Shown here in pieces: positions 28,026 to 40,330 of a stretch of 64,000 nt of DNA. This stretch comes from Microbotryum silenes-acaulis (lineage: Eukaryota; Basidiomycota; Microbotryomycetes; Microbotryales; Microbotryaceae), in assembly GCA_003665825.1 (NCBI GenBank), contig QPFY01000027.1:1-64000 (forward strand), written 5' to 3'. A program made the position numbers and the translations under genes. The notes below the pieces were generated by a model. It was not told where the DNA came from, did no database searches, and saw only the letters and a program-made list of their open reading frames with translations. Numbering within the stretch: the stretch's first letter is position 1; each line of letters begins with the position of its first letter.

Positions 28026-29150
28026 GCGATCTGCGACTACCAAACGCGCGATGGGCTGGCTCCTGCTGCAGTCGGTTCAAAGGGGTGTACTTAAACACAG
28101 AGCACAGCTAGATCCGTCCGTGTTTTGAACCCGCCGGACTTGCTCGGGCCTCGGTTCCGTCGTACACTCTGATAATGATAGAAGAAGGCGAGCGTGGAAG
28201 CCAAGCGCGGAGACAGAGAGAGGCGTGAAGCGCTCGACAAATACCTGCGAATCGCGATCTATCGCGATCGGCCAGGATCGGCCGGTGTCTTCCCTCTCAC
28301 GGGACCCGCAGGTTCTGAGAAACACCCGTTCCCGCGGAACGCCGACGCGTTAAAGCAAATTCTCAGTCCAGTGAATGCGACGGAATCATTTCCCGAGCAT
28401 GAGTGGGCTACTCATAGGGCTTGGCGCTGAAACGATTGAGAAAATTCTCTCGCGGCGCTCTCTAGTAGCGATCGCATGATCTTCCCCGTTCGGTTTCACG
28501 CGACCGCAGCAACCTGAGACGTTTCAGCCTGAGCAGGCTAAGCCGCTCCGATCTGCAGTAGCACATTCCGTAAGCTCCGTAGATGAGACGATCCGGCTGC
28601 CTGTACGATTTTATATATATCTTTCTTCACAACTTGTTGGGGGGTTTTTTTTCCGGCAGCTTGATGGCTGCATGGGAGGGCGATCTAGTCTATGGCGAAT
28701 GTTGAAACGAAACTATGTGGAAGCGCCACTTCAAGGATAATTGATGCTCAGATATTGTTGGGGGGTGTCTTGCACATTGGCCTGCATCGCGTTAATCCCC
28801 CAGGGCAGGCAAGCCTTTGCACCGGATTTATAAGGTTTTCGGCCTCAGGAGACGTGACGACCCGTTTCTCAGAGAGCATTCACCTTCGGATGAGCATGTG
28901 CATTGTGAATTTCCCGTTCAGAAAAAAAAGGTGAGTGCTACTCGTGACTGGCCCGGCCGCCGCGCATCGATCGATCGGACAGATTCGGCCGTCTAGCACC
29001 AATTACGAGTTGGCTGATGGCTGACAAGGTCTGGCCGGGCCCGCGCTCTCCGTTCCACGTTCAACTCGATTGCGTGTGCACTTTCACCAACAACTCCACA
29101 CTCCGAGGTTCTAGCCGTAGCTACGTCGACGGATCGTCTGGCTCGAGGGC
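28026..29150. other. Divergent intergenic region
   Basis: This is shared upstream DNA of two divergent genes (starts at 28025 minus and 29151 plus). No gene or RNA was recognised. Two G-runs next to TTG (28636-28645 and 28756-28765) and a TATATATAT stretch near 28612-28620 are the only visible structures. Confidence 0.5.
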
Positions 29151-31279
29151 ATGTCGTCGTCGTACTCTCAGATGCGACCGTTGACCGGTGCTGGCACGGC
29201 ACCGGGTCATACGGCGAACAGCATGAGCACGAGCGGGGCCCAAGGCAGCGGAGCCAACACGATGCGACGGCGCAAGTATTCTTCGATATCTTTGATGCGG
29301 GGGAGTCTATCGACGAGCGAAAATAAGGACAATTTCCTCGTATACCTCAGGCGAAGAGGAGCTTCGGCCTTGAGCCTGCTGGCCGGAGTCCTGATCGGGC
29401 TCATCATTGCGAGTGCGCTGATGGGGGGTAGCGTGAGTTCGAGATCATCGTCGCCACCATTGCCTGGATGGGGTTGTGACCAAATTCTAAATACATTCGT
29501 TTCAATGGAAATCATACTACCAGAGCGGAGCGTCGAGTTGGCATCCCTCCGGTGGTTCGCTCAGCACGAACTGGAATCCTTGGACGAAACCGACCTCGCT
29601 GCCGACACTCGAGCAACGCGAGCGCATCATCAAAGTGCTCGGCACCTTGACAGGTCGACACACACGGTTCTGCTTGCGCAAGGCGCAAAAAGCCTATCGA
29701 CGCCAAGTGTACGAGCGCTACGAGCCCATCGTCGGGTACCAGAGGAAGAACTCGCGGCGTGGGGTGCTCTCGCGACTCGTACCCAAGCTTCTCAAGAAGA
29801 GGGGTCTCTTCTCGCATTCGGACCATGAAGAGACCGAGATCAACAAGATCTTTCACTCGGACTCGCGGAATGGGGGCAAAGGCATGTCGCAGGGGCACAA
29901 GTACTACTTTGCGATCAACTTGGTACGCTTCATCGGACTCCGTCATTCGCGTGGACCGCGCTAATTCACCCAACCCACGCACACATGCACGCAGTACAAC
30001 TCTTTCGACATTATTCCCGATCTCTTTTCCAACATGTTTCGAGTCTCGGCGATCTTGGGGTACAACAACGTCTTCATCTCCGTCTACGAGAACGGCTCGT
30101 CGGATCAAACGAAGGCTCTTCTGCGGGTCTTTGACGCCCTCTGTCGCTCCGTCGGACTGCGTGTCACGATCCGATCATCGCAGCGTCGACGTGGAGCGTT
30201 CGCGCATCGTATCGAGTACCTCGCCGAGGTGCGCAATGCTGCGCTTGTACCACTCCAAGAACTTCGCGATGCGACGGGCGAAGTCTTTGACTCGATCATC
30301 TTCATGAACGACGTCTTGCCCTGCGTGGATGACCTGCTCGAGCTCATTTGGCAAAGTCGACGACAAAACGCCGGTATCACCTGTGGTAGTGATTACATCT
30401 TCCACGACGAAGTGGTAAGTCATCTCAAGTCCCCTTCTTTTTAGATTCAAAATTCAGAAGCTTATTTGATCGCTCTCGGCTTGCTCCTCCAGGGTGCCCC
30501 GGTCTTTTACGACAAGTGAGTTTGATGCGTCGGATCGATCAACAAGACCAGCTTGCTGAGGTGCGCCTTCTTTTTCCGCGTTCAGTTGGGTCGCTCGAGA
30601 CATCAACGGCACCGCTTTGGAGAACGCCCCCTTCGAGAACGTCTTCCACGACACCGAATCCACGCACCGCTTCCAGCGCCACTTGCCAATTCAGGTACAA
30701 TCCTGCTGGAACGGGATTGCGATCTTGGACCCGGCACCGATGTATGCGCACCCGCACGTTCGGTTCCGCATGGCGAACTTGCCCAAGGGCGAATGCTCGG
30801 CGTCCGAATGCTCGCTCATTTGCAACGATTACTGGGAGGCGGGCTACGGACGCATTATCATGATCCCGCGGGTGAAGTTGGCTTATGAAGGGGTGAGTTG
30901 ACTCGTGCTGTCCTATCCGTGCTCTTGAGCTTACACGAAGAGTGAATCGTCCAAACAGAGCGTCTTCCACCTCATTCATCCCGAGCGAAGGAACCTCACA
31001 ACGATCCGAGGTTACACCCGCCTCGGTGGGAACGCCGACGACCCGCATTCAGATCCGCAAGATCGCTCATGGCACGGTCCCCACGACCGACTGTTCCGCC
31101 AAGAAGAATCGGAAGCGATCGTGTTCAAGCAGCCGCCACCTTACGTGTGGTGTTGGGGTTGGGACGGGCCCGGCGATTTGGAAGGTCCGGATGTGGAGCC
31201 GATTTGGGAGAAGATGCCGAATCTGACGTTCGATCCGGTGATTGTGAGACATGATCGTTCATTTGTAGAGCTTGGATAA
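29151..31279 (+). CDS. CAP59/CMT1-family alpha-1,3-mannosyltransferase-like protein
   Basis: This is a Golgi type II membrane glycosyltransferase of the family (PF11735) first known from Cryptococcus capsule genes. Six exons fit: 29151-29432, 29524-29922, 29995-30414, 30493-30515, 30586-30892 and 30959-31279, giving about 583 residues. A single membrane anchor (LAGVLIGLIIASALMGG) follows a short basic cytosolic tail. The catalytic region has YNNVFISVYENGS, then IIFMNDVLPCVDDLLELI, which is the acidic motif likely to bind metal and nucleotide sugar. CWNGIAILDP and FVELG-type ends also fit the family. Many basidiomycetes without a capsule have members, so a role in cell-wall or secreted glucuronoxylomannan-like glycans is only an inference. 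It converges on the next gene, 220 bp away. Confidence 0.9.
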
Positions 31280-31499
31280 GGTGGTGTGATGCCATACCCT
31301 GTGCACGGGTGCAATCCATGTGCCGGACCGAAATAATGTTTGCGGGGCCGTTTTTGAGAAGCTCGATGCCGAGACAGGGAATGTGACCTCGCCGTCGGAT
31401 TCGGTCCAAGAAAGATGATAGTTATTCCATTGTTACAACTCTGTTGATACAGCAACTCCTGCAAGCTCTGCGTCGAGCGTCCGGATAGATTCCTCCATT

Positions 31500-32272
31500 C
31501 TACTTCTTGCCTCCTTTCTCCCCCTCGCCTTTACCCTCGCCCTCCCCTCCCTCCTCTCCCTTCCCTTTCCTGACGGCCTCGTGCAGATCCTTGAGACTGT
31601 TCTTGTCCTCGAAACCGGCTCCGCCCATCATCTGCAGTGCTTTGAAGGCCTGCTTGGGGTCGACTTGGATGCCGGCCGAGCGCAAGGCGACCATGAGGGA
31701 TTCGGCGGCCGTTCGGAGCTCGGGATCCCTGTGGGTGGGTGAGAGGGTCCAGGGTCAGAAGGAACATTTCCAACGTGCATCAGGAGCTGGCCACTGAGCC
31801 GAATCGAGCCGATTGCCAGAACAAAGGGGAGTCAAACGAGCGGTCCGTGCCAAGCTGCACCTTCGTCCGTCCTAACACGACGTAGAAGAACTCACTGGGC
31901 AAGTTTGTACATCAGGCTCATGGTCGGAGCATCACCATTCCTCAAGTCGACGCCGGTCTTCTCCTTGACGATCTCCGCGAGTTGTTCGATCGATTGCAGC
32001 ACTTCAGGATGGCTCTGTAGCCTATCGAACATAGGGACTTCGGATTGGAAACCTCTTGCTTCCCAGGGAGATTGCGGAGGCGCTTCGGAGGCGTACGAGG
32101 TCGAGGTGGTGGAGAAGGTGCAGCGCAGGGACGAGGTTGGAAATCGCGAGAAGGTGGTGGCGAGCGGGGTGAAGGACACCGCGGCGCTCGTGGACGGTCG
32201 GGTGGGTGTAGAGGCTAATGATCGGAGTAGAGGAGTCACTCGGGTGAAGCGGGAGGCGGCCATGGTGACCAT
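31500..32272 (-). CDS. Small conserved protein, probable mitochondrial import
   Basis: Two exons fit: 32272-31896 and 31728-31500, about 201 residues. The N-terminus is rich in Arg, Ser, Thr and Ala with almost no acid (ASRFTRVTPLLRSLAS), as in mitochondrial presequences. A helical core follows (HPEVLQSIEQLAEIVKEKTG and MSLMYKLAQDPELRTAA), then a Gly/Lys/Glu-rich repetitive tail ending in GGKK. I do not recognise the family. A second Met at codon 4 (MVTMAAS) is an alternative start. The gene is divergent from the methyltransferase at 32759. Confidence 0.75.
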
Positions 32273-32758
32273 GTGCGAATGGTGGGGGTGGTGGGAGGGT
32301 AGGTACGGTGAGAAGGAAGCTGCGGTAGGTCAAAGGCGAGTTGAAGGCGACGCCGGCTTCACGCTTGCGACGCCGCTCGTGCCCGGCCGCAGTCTGCCGC
32401 AGCCCGATCTACGTCAGTCCACGCCAGTGAGTCAGATTCTCGGCATCGCACGGCTCGCCTTTTTCGTGAGCTCGGGTCGCTCTCAATTCATCTTCGAACA
32501 AAGGGGGGTTTGGATTTTATCATCGATGAATTTGTCGCATTTTCAATTGGAGGCGAGCACACGGATAAAAGGCCAAGTCGCAAATTGAAGCTCACCCCCG
32601 CCCGGCAGCGGATCTCCGATGTTTCAGCCGGACTGGCCGACGTTCGTCCGCTACGCCCGCCTCGTGTCCGAGTCTCACTGCAATACCGCCTGCTCCGCTT
32701 CTCACCTCGACCTGGAGTCAAGCGGATCCTCGGTCTTCTTTCTCCTTAGCTCATCACC

Positions 32759-34004
32759 ATGTCCATATTCGCCAAACAGTCCTTCGATGCGATCGGCTAT
32801 GCGCTGTCAAGACCGTGGGTTATTGGCCCAGTACCCCTGATGATGTAGCGCCGCTGCGCTGGAGCCCCACTTGACGTCGCAAGCTGACGGTACCCATACT
32901 CAAACCAAGCCCTGCTTCCTCATTCGCAGTGCGTACCCGCCCAAGGTCTATCAGCACATACTCTCTATCGCCTCCATGCCCTCGTCCTCGACAACTTCCA
33001 CCAGCACCAGCGGTAAGGACTCATTGTCCGTTTTGGTCGACCTCGGCTGTGGCCCCGGCTTGTCGACTTTTGCCTTTGTACCTCACTTTGATCGGGTACT
33101 GGGTCTAGACCCATCCAAGAACATGGTTCATCATGCAACTGAGATACTCAAGGGGAAGGACGCGTCTACTCAAGACAAGCTTAGGTTCGCGCAGGGCAAA
33201 GGTGAAGATTTGTCCCAGGCCGTTCTAGGTTTGGAAGATCGGTCCGTCGATCTGGTCGTAGCAGGTTCGTATTCCGAGGTTCATATGCATTGAAACGATT
33301 TTAGATTTACTGACCGTCTGAGAATCCTACACCGCTCCAAAAGGTCAAGCCGCTCACTGGTTCGACGCCCAAGGCGTCTACTCGCAACTCACACGGGTGC
33401 TCAAACCGGGGGGCTCTTTTTTATTCTTCGTGCGTTGAGAAGCAGGCTCATCAGCTCAAACAGTTGTACTCTCCACTCACAACCCGGATTCTCACTGCAG
33501 GGCTACGGCGAGATGTTCTTCCCTCAACCTTCCTCACCCGAGTTGAACCAACTCGTCCCCGAGTATTCCGGCAACTTGCTCAAAGACTACTGGCAACAAC
33601 CCGGTCGAGGGATCGCCGAATCCCTGCTATCCCAGTACGCCTTCCCTTCTCGCGATTCGGATAAAAAATGGGACACCTCCTCGTTCCGAAGAGACTACTT
33701 TCTTCGAGCATCTTCGGACTCTTCTCCGGCTGGCCCCTCCAACCCGGAGGACCCTCCAAACGTTCAGGTTGAGAAGCACGACTTGATCTTGGAGCACGTA
33801 TGGTCATTGAAAGAGCTCGAAGCGTATCTCAGGACGTGGTCGTCGGCGCACACCTACGACGAGAAGCACGGTCCAGGCTCGGACGTGGTCAAGTCTTTCG
33901 TGGAAAAGCTGATAACGACAGGGTATGGCAAGGGTCGAGCAGATGGCAAGGAACGTATTGGTTGGGGGATGGGCATGATTTCGGGCCGTCTAGGTGCCGA
34001 ATAA
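32759..34004 (+). CDS. Class I SAM-dependent methyltransferase
   Basis: Four exons fit: 32759-32814, 32930-33264, 33344-33429 and 33501-34004, about 326 residues. It opens FAKQSFDAIGYALSRPAYP, the signature start of the yeast trans-aconitate/Crg1-like methyltransferases. Motif I is VDLGCGPGLSTF (SAM-binding Gly loop), motif II contains LGLDPSKNM (acidic residue for the ribose), and QAAHWFD and LKPGGSFLFF follow. The substrate cannot be named; small carboxylic acids or lipid-like toxins are substrates of relatives. The second intron uses a GTTCGT donor and an AAG acceptor, both unusual, but phase and motif continuity support it. The stop is only 30 bp from that of SWC5 on the other strand. Confidence 0.88.
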
Positions 34005-34034
34005 ACTTGTTGCGATGACACAAGCAAGGCCAGT

Positions 34035-35106
34035 CTACTTTCTCCGCGTACTTTTGCTCTTCTCCCACGCCTCTTCCCTCGCTTGCTCGGTCCGATTCAA
34101 AAAGTCTTGCTTCTCCAAGTATCCGCCCTTCCTGTTGTGGTTTAAGTCGTCCTGCAGACCTTCCTCCTTGGTGACGAACTGTCCCCAATCCAGTTTGGAC
34201 TTTTCGAGCGTGTTGAGTTTGACCGGTTTCGAGGAGAGTGAAGCGGCGAGGGCTCCGAGACCGCCTGATTTGGGTCGACGAGGTGCCGAAGACGTCGCCG
34301 GTTTTGTCGTTGCAGCGGGTTCTGTCGTTGCCGAGGTTGTCGTTGCCGAGCTCGAATCTGCTGTACTCTCCGAGTCGGCGCCGAACAGAGAGTCCAGCTT
34401 TGATGTCGTACTAGTCGATGTACCGTCGGGCTTGGAAGGTGGTGCCGTCGATGGTGTTTGACTTTGTTTGGCGAGCCACTCTCGAGCTTCGGGCGAGTCT
34501 ATCGGCACTTCTTTCTCTTGCCTGCGTCAAATTTTTAAGCGCAAGAAGATTGAGCTGGACAGTCAGCATCCAGTTTCTATAGGCTCAGCTAGAGTGCACA
34601 ACCTACATGACCGTCTCTCCGACAAATTTGTACTCGACTTGGATCTTGATCGTCTTGGGCTGACTCGACTTTGTTGCCGAGCTCGAGGGTTTCGCCGAGA
34701 CGTTGTGGGGGGTTGAAGTGGTAGCTGTCGCTGTGGAGGTCGTAGCTGTTGTAGTTGAGGTGGACGGAGCAGCGTAGGGGTCTGGTTCCGAATTGAAGGA
34801 GGCCCATAAATCATCGACATCCTGTTTCGTCAGGCTGTTAGGACGTGTGGGGGAAATCCAAGCGGACTCGAGTCAGCCTCACAAAAGGCCCCAGCTGGCG
34901 GAGTAGACTGACGAAGGTTCTGCAGCTTGTTCGACATGGGACGTCTTGTTCCTCTTGTTGGGTCGGTCGTCGTCCGAATCGGAATCGGAGCCGGACGAGC
35001 CAGCGCCATCAGCATCGTCGTCGAGCGTAAAGTCGTCGTCGTCGTCGTCCGAGGGAAGCAGCGAGGGGTCATCGGCGGCGATCTTGACGTGTTTGGTGAT
35101 GGCCAT
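34035..35106 (-). CDS. SWC5: SWR1-complex protein 5 (BCNT/Cfdp1 family)
   Basis: This is a subunit of the SWR1 remodeller that exchanges H2A for H2A.Z. Three exons fit: 35106-34883, 34834-34607 and 34521-34035, 312 residues. The N-terminus is strongly acidic (SDDDDDDFTLDDDADG), fitting the histone-binding acidic region. Next comes QDVDDLWASFN, the DLW-containing segment of the family. A Ser/Thr/Pro-rich linker precedes KFVGETV. The C-terminal BCNT domain contains KSKLDWGQFV, KEEGLQDDLNHNRKGGYLEK and FLNRTEQARE. Length and order match fungal Swc5. It is divergent from the large gene starting at 35762. Confidence 0.93.
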
Positions 35107-35761
35107 GGAAGTTCTGGTGTTTTGGTTGAGGTTGGTGTGTTCTGTCGGGTGGGTGCAAGGCCGGGAATGTGTGGTGTGACGCAGCTGCTCTCCGTCTCGT
35201 GCGACGGTGGGCGAGGGTGGCCACCGTCGCGCGTCCCAATAGTGTCCCAATTACCCCCATTACCCCCTAAAGGTGTTCATAATGGCCCTTTATGGCCCTT
35301 TACCTCGCACCACCGCCGCGCGCCAGGTCTAGCTCTGGCTCTCCTATCTCTGCGTACACCACCAAACAACGCTCACGGCACTCAACATTACTTCGACCCG
35401 GCTAACGCGTCAAGAGTGGAGTTAATTCCCCGGGCCGGCTTGTAGTTTCCTCTCACCCGCACAGCGTGAGTCGGCTGGTCAGCTCGCTTCGTCGTCGCGC
35501 GGGCAGTTCGTCGACCACCTCGCGAGTTTGGGTCGCACCACACCCACATGCTGGAACTCGGACCTGGACATTATCCTTGATCTCCTACGCGTAGCGCACC
35601 TGCCCTGAGTAACCGAAGCTGACATTCCAGTGGTGTCGTCGCCGTCACGCCGTAGCCTTCGCGGTCGCCAGCAGTCAAAATCCGTGCGGACCCGGGACTT
35701 ACACCGTTCGCTCGACTGATCCACCCACCACCCAACATCTTCTTTCTCCGCTCCCGCAACC
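35107..35761. other. Divergent intergenic/promoter region
   Basis: 655 bp lie between two divergent start codons. A short direct repeat (TACCCCC/ATTACCCCC near 35250-35265, and ATGGCCCTTT twice near 35282-35300) is visible. No gene was found. Confidence 0.5.
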
Positions 35762-38700
35762 ATGTCCTCTTCGATGACCAAGCCCAAACCCAAACCACGC
35801 TCCTCTGTGGCCGGCAGCGCCTCCTCGTCGGTCCCGAACGCGGTCGACCCCAAGCTGATGGAACTCGCTCGCCAAATCGGGATCGCCCGCTTCAACGCGC
35901 TCGTGCAGTCCCGCGCGGGCAGCACCAGTACCTCCACTCCCACAGCACCACCCTTGAACCCAGCTCCAGTTCCAAAGGTGACTAGTGCCCCAACGCCCGA
36001 GTCCAGTCGGAGTAAAGCAGACAAGACTCCTGCGGAGCGCAAACCGACCTCGAAGCGAAAGTCCGTCAACTCGGTGGCCCTTGCTGTAGTCGAAACACCA
36101 CCGAGCAAAAAGGGCAAGTCGAGGTCCAAACACGACAAGCATCACAATGACGAAGACGTCAATGGCAATGCTGATGATGCCCCTACCCACGATGACGAGG
36201 AGGAGCGCAAGGCTCGAAAGAAGCAGCGAAAGTTGGACAAAAAGGAGGCTAAACGCAAGGCCGCTCTCGAGGCCGAAGCCGACATGGAAGTGGATGAATT
36301 GGAATCGCCCGTCAAGGATCGTAAAAAGAAGAAAGGCAAGAAGGAGCAGGAGAGGACGGACAAGGAAGTGAAGAAACGGTCGAAGAAGAGCAAGAAGTTG
36401 GACAAGGGCAAGGGCAAGGAGGTGAGTGCGAGATCCCTTTGAAAGTTTTTCGGTGACCCGGAATTGATGATCTCAATACACTTTGTTTGGTCATCGTAGA
36501 TCGTGCAGGATAACCTGAACGAGTCTTTTTCATCCGCGGCAAACCACCACCCGAGCCCGCCTCCAAAACCCATCGCAGAGGCCAAATCCAAGTCCAAGTC
36601 GAGCAGCAAACGGCCTCGACCTTCCGAGGTTGATTCCGAAGTCGCGGTGTCGCCCGTCAAATCTCCCCGCAAGAAGCGCAAGCTTGCGAACGGCTCGTCT
36701 GCGGCTGTCCCGTCCACCCAAGCCAACACCGCCGTTTCGGCCCCTGCCCGCCCGGCAGTGAATGGTCTCCCTTCGACTTCCACCGACTCGCGAGACCTTG
36801 AACAATTGTTGGTGCAGACGGTGAACGCTCTACGCGCGTCTCCTTCGTATGCACATGAATCTGGCGTGTTTGGGGAAGGCATTGTTCAGCTGTTCCAGGC
36901 TCTGGTCGCCAAGGTGGCGAGTGCCGACATGCGACCAGAGGCTCCGCCGGCGTCGAACCACGACGACGATGATTCGAAGACACCCGAGGAGGACGAGCAC
37001 GAGTACGAGCAACATCGTCGATTGAGCCAGACCAGCGGTCGCGCGCCTTTGAACGGTACCGAAGCTCCTGTGGCCTCGACCTCGTCGTCAACGCGCCCCG
37101 CTCTCACCTCGACATTTGTGGCACGCCCTACCGCCCACCCTACCGCCACCCCTACCGCCGATGCGCCCGAGACTGAAGCCGAAGCCGCCATAAAGGCCCG
37201 TGCAGCCAAAGCTGCCAAAAAGTTGCTCAAGAAGGAACGACGCGAAAAGAAGCAACAAAAGGAGGTAGCCGCCGAGGCGCCGTCGAGCCCACCCGAGGAG
37301 CAAGAAGTCGTCTCCCCCGCGCCTGATGAGGAGGACGGACCCGTGACGCCCCTTTCGTCGCCCGACAAGAACGAGAGGATGAACAAGGATCGGCCAATTC
37401 GGAAGCGATTGGGCAAGCTGGAGAAGGGCGCCTTGAGGTCAATGAGTCAGTCGGCCGGATCCTCGAGACAATCCTCCTTGACGCCAACTTTGACGTTGCC
37501 ACCAGCTCGAGAGGAGCTCGTGATCAAGGTGTCGGACTCGCAAGCGGAGGAAGCGGAACGCGCGGCTATTCGAGCGGCCGAAGCAACTACCGAGTCGTCG
37601 ATCTCTTCTCCCGACGAGGACGGTCCGCTCAACCACAGCACCGACCCCACCATTCGCTTCCGTGGCGAAGACGACGAGGCTTCAGAGAACGAGATTGATC
37701 AACTCGCCTCGACACCCGTGCTGGCGAGACCTTCTCACCCCCTTCGTCAGGCTCCACGTTCGACCATCTCGGCCTTCTCTTCCGAGGATGACCCGGAGGA
37801 GATTGAACTCTCGCTGAGGACCCATACTTCCCCACGGAAGGAACGACCGTTGTCTTTGGACCCCGAGGTGGAGTCCGGAGATGAGTCCGAACCCCGGACC
37901 GAGGATGACGATGTGGAGGGGAACCACGAGGAGGAAGACGGCCACGCGAGAGAGAACGTCAATGACGGCTCAGAGAACAGGGGAGAGGAAGATGACGAGC
38001 CAACAGCACGGCCCAAGATCGAGCACGATGGCGATGCAGCCATGGCCGATGCGCAAGCGCAAGACGAGTCCCACGTCGAGAAGGACGCCGTTCGCCAAGC
38101 AAGCCCGATCACGAACGGTGCTGTGCCCCCTTCGCCGGGCCAACGACAACCCGTCGATCCCGTCAACGTCCCGCTCCCTCCTTCTCCCTCGCCACCACCC
38201 CCAATTCGCACTATTGGCCACGATGATTCCGACGCCAGCTCCTCGTCCGATGACGACGATTCCGACTCGTCGTCGTCGTCGACGGCTTCGAACCGAGCGT
38301 ATCGCAAACCTTCTCGCCCATCGATCGGTGCCGTAGCGACGAGTGCCTTTGGCTCGGCGGCATCGATGCGCAAAAATCGCGCCAAGCGTCAGTCGAGCCC
38401 GCTCAAGACTTCGTCACTCGCGCGGACGCTGTCGAGCACCGGTCCGGAGATCGACAAGGACGCCGAGATGGAGGAGGACGTTGACGAGCTGTTGTCGCAA
38501 CCAGTTCCCAAAAGCGCGGTCCAGAAGCTGTTGCAAGATGCGGAGGAGGAGGAGCAGCGACTTGAAGAACCCAGGGGCCGGTCGACGTCGGTTTCCTCCT
38601 CTGAAGCCGACACGACCACCGCCGGGGCGGTCGCAGAACCCTCAAAGGAAGGCGCCGTGGAGGTGCAGAGGAACGGAGGTGGCGAAGCTGACGCTGGTAG

Positions 38701-39575
38701 CACGAAATCCCTCAAGGAAGTCAACAGCAGTCTCGAAGCGACGACCGCGGAACCCATGGAAGCGGTAAACCTCTCGGACATCGCAGCGCAGGCGAGCAGC
38801 ACCCCCGGCACGCCGTTGATGATGGACGCCCAGGCTTCTCAGTTGGTCCGACTGGACCACCACGGAGTGGACTCGGACGAGAGTCAATACGTGCCCTTGA
38901 TAAAGAGCCAGCCATTTTTCCTCGAGGAGACACAGCCGACGCAGCGGCTCCCAGGGTTTGTGGACCACGAGGGCGAGGAGAGCCAAAAGGTACGTTTTGA
39001 CGTGGCCGGGTGGCCCCAAATATCACAGGAAGTACATTGGCTGAAGAAGGACCCAAACTTTGTGTGCGCAGTCATCGCAAACTATCCTGAACGGCTCGTC
39101 GCAAGTCAAGAAGGCCGTCGATGCCGTGACACTGGACGTACCCTCGCAAGCGACGCCAAACGGACGGCTGACCCGAGCTGCCAGTCTCCGTGCGAGGACC
39201 GCATCACCCGGCCCCTCGGCGACAGCTCCATCCGCGAGTGCTCCGTCGTCCAAGAATTCCGTCAGCTCTCGACCACCTTCCGCGTCTCAGCCGTTGCCGA
39301 CGACCAGCTTCCGAGGGCATGGTCGTGCTTCGTCGATGCGCGCCTTGTCCCAGCTGGACGAAGCGACCCCTCGACGTTCGATGCGGCATGCCGGTCCTTT
39401 GACGAGTCAAGGTTCTACGTTTTCTGCGAAAGGTGCCGCGGTTCCTGCTTTGAGCTGGGTCAGGAAGGGCGATGCTGGCGAGAACGAGAGCGAAGACGAC
39501 AGCAGTGAGGACGAGGATCGCAAGGCGAACGGCACCTCGACCAGGCCTCGAAAGTCCAAGGTGTTGTGGAATTAA
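35762..39575 (+). CDS. Large disordered Lys/Ser/Glu-rich protein, probably nuclear
   Basis: Three exons fit: 35762-36421, 36500-38989 and 39072-39575, about 1217 residues. I do not recognise it. A short ordered-looking piece near the N-terminus (KLMELARQIGIARFNAL) is followed by long Lys-rich stretches (KKKKGKKEQER, KKRSKKSKKLDKGKGK) that would act as nuclear or nucleolar signals. A possible helical segment (RDLEQLLVQTVNALRA) comes next. The remainder is mostly low-complexity S/T/P/E/D sequence with SDDDDSDSSSSST-type acidic serine blocks. The last exon is in a different frame from a read-through of the second intron; the GTACGT donor at 38990 and CAG at 39071 support the splice. Composition resembles nucleolar phosphoproteins of the Nopp140/Srp40 type, which is only a compositional likeness. 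Confidence 0.75.
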
Positions 39576-40043
39576 TTTTCGAAGTATCTTGTATTTTTGC
39601 TTATGCGCAGTGATGGTGATAAGCGAAATGTGATTTGGCATTGGCATTGCAAAGCATGTGTAATCAACCGAGGAAGCTATGACGTGCGCCCACGGCGGGC
39701 GCCAATGGCCGGTTCCCACAGGCGACGAACTGGGAGCATTTCGTGCGAGGAGAACTCTACATGAACAAGGGTTCGACTCCATTCAGTATCATCACAAGTA
39801 CTCTAACAATTGATCGGGTGCTGGTTTGCTGATGTTTTTCGAATAGGCATATAATTCACTTCTCGGGCCCGGGTCGTACGCGGACTGAAAAGTCCCAACG
39901 CCGGAACCCCGCACGATGGTGAAAAGCGATGTGATCTACAAATATTTCGTTGGGAGCGAGGGGAGCACGGGCGAGGCCTGTATACCATGAGCCTTGGTGG
40001 GCTATGCCATTGGAAGCAATCACTGCCTGCTGGCTCTTCCTTA
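39576..40043. other. Intergenic region
   Basis: No gene was found. A B-box-like string at about 39769-39779 does not fold into a tRNA. Confidence 0.5.
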
Positions 40044-40322
40044 GCATGTACGTCGAATGAACGCATTCGATGGGGGTCATTTCGCACGGTTCGGCTCGAA
40101 CTCACCCTCTAGCACCCACCCACCCACCTCAAACAGGGCCCCTGCACAAGGATGACAACATGTAGTCAGAAAAGGTAACCTACGGGTTATAAATTTTTCT
40201 CGAAATTTCCTATGAATTCGGGCATCGGGCATCCCACTTGCAGGGGTTGCATCCCGCAACTCTGTGATGCCAGACCGATTCAACTTATTGCCATCCTCAC
40301 GGACGCCCCTGACCGTCTGACA
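40044..40322 (+). repeat. Interspersed repeat family R, member 2 (longest)
   Basis: The first part (40044-40190) resembles 23139-23300. The last part (about 40200-40322) is repeated in inverted orientation at 62841-62965, where CGGGCATCGGGCATCCCACT and GCAACTCTGTGATGCCAGAC are shared. So this copy joins two pieces found separately elsewhere. No coding capacity was seen. Confidence 0.75.
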
Positions 40323-40330
40323 GACCGAGT

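Noticed and set aside
39765..39785. B-box-like string GGTTCGACTCC suggesting a second tRNA
   Set aside because: No A box at the right distance and no acceptor stem pairing with the downstream bases.
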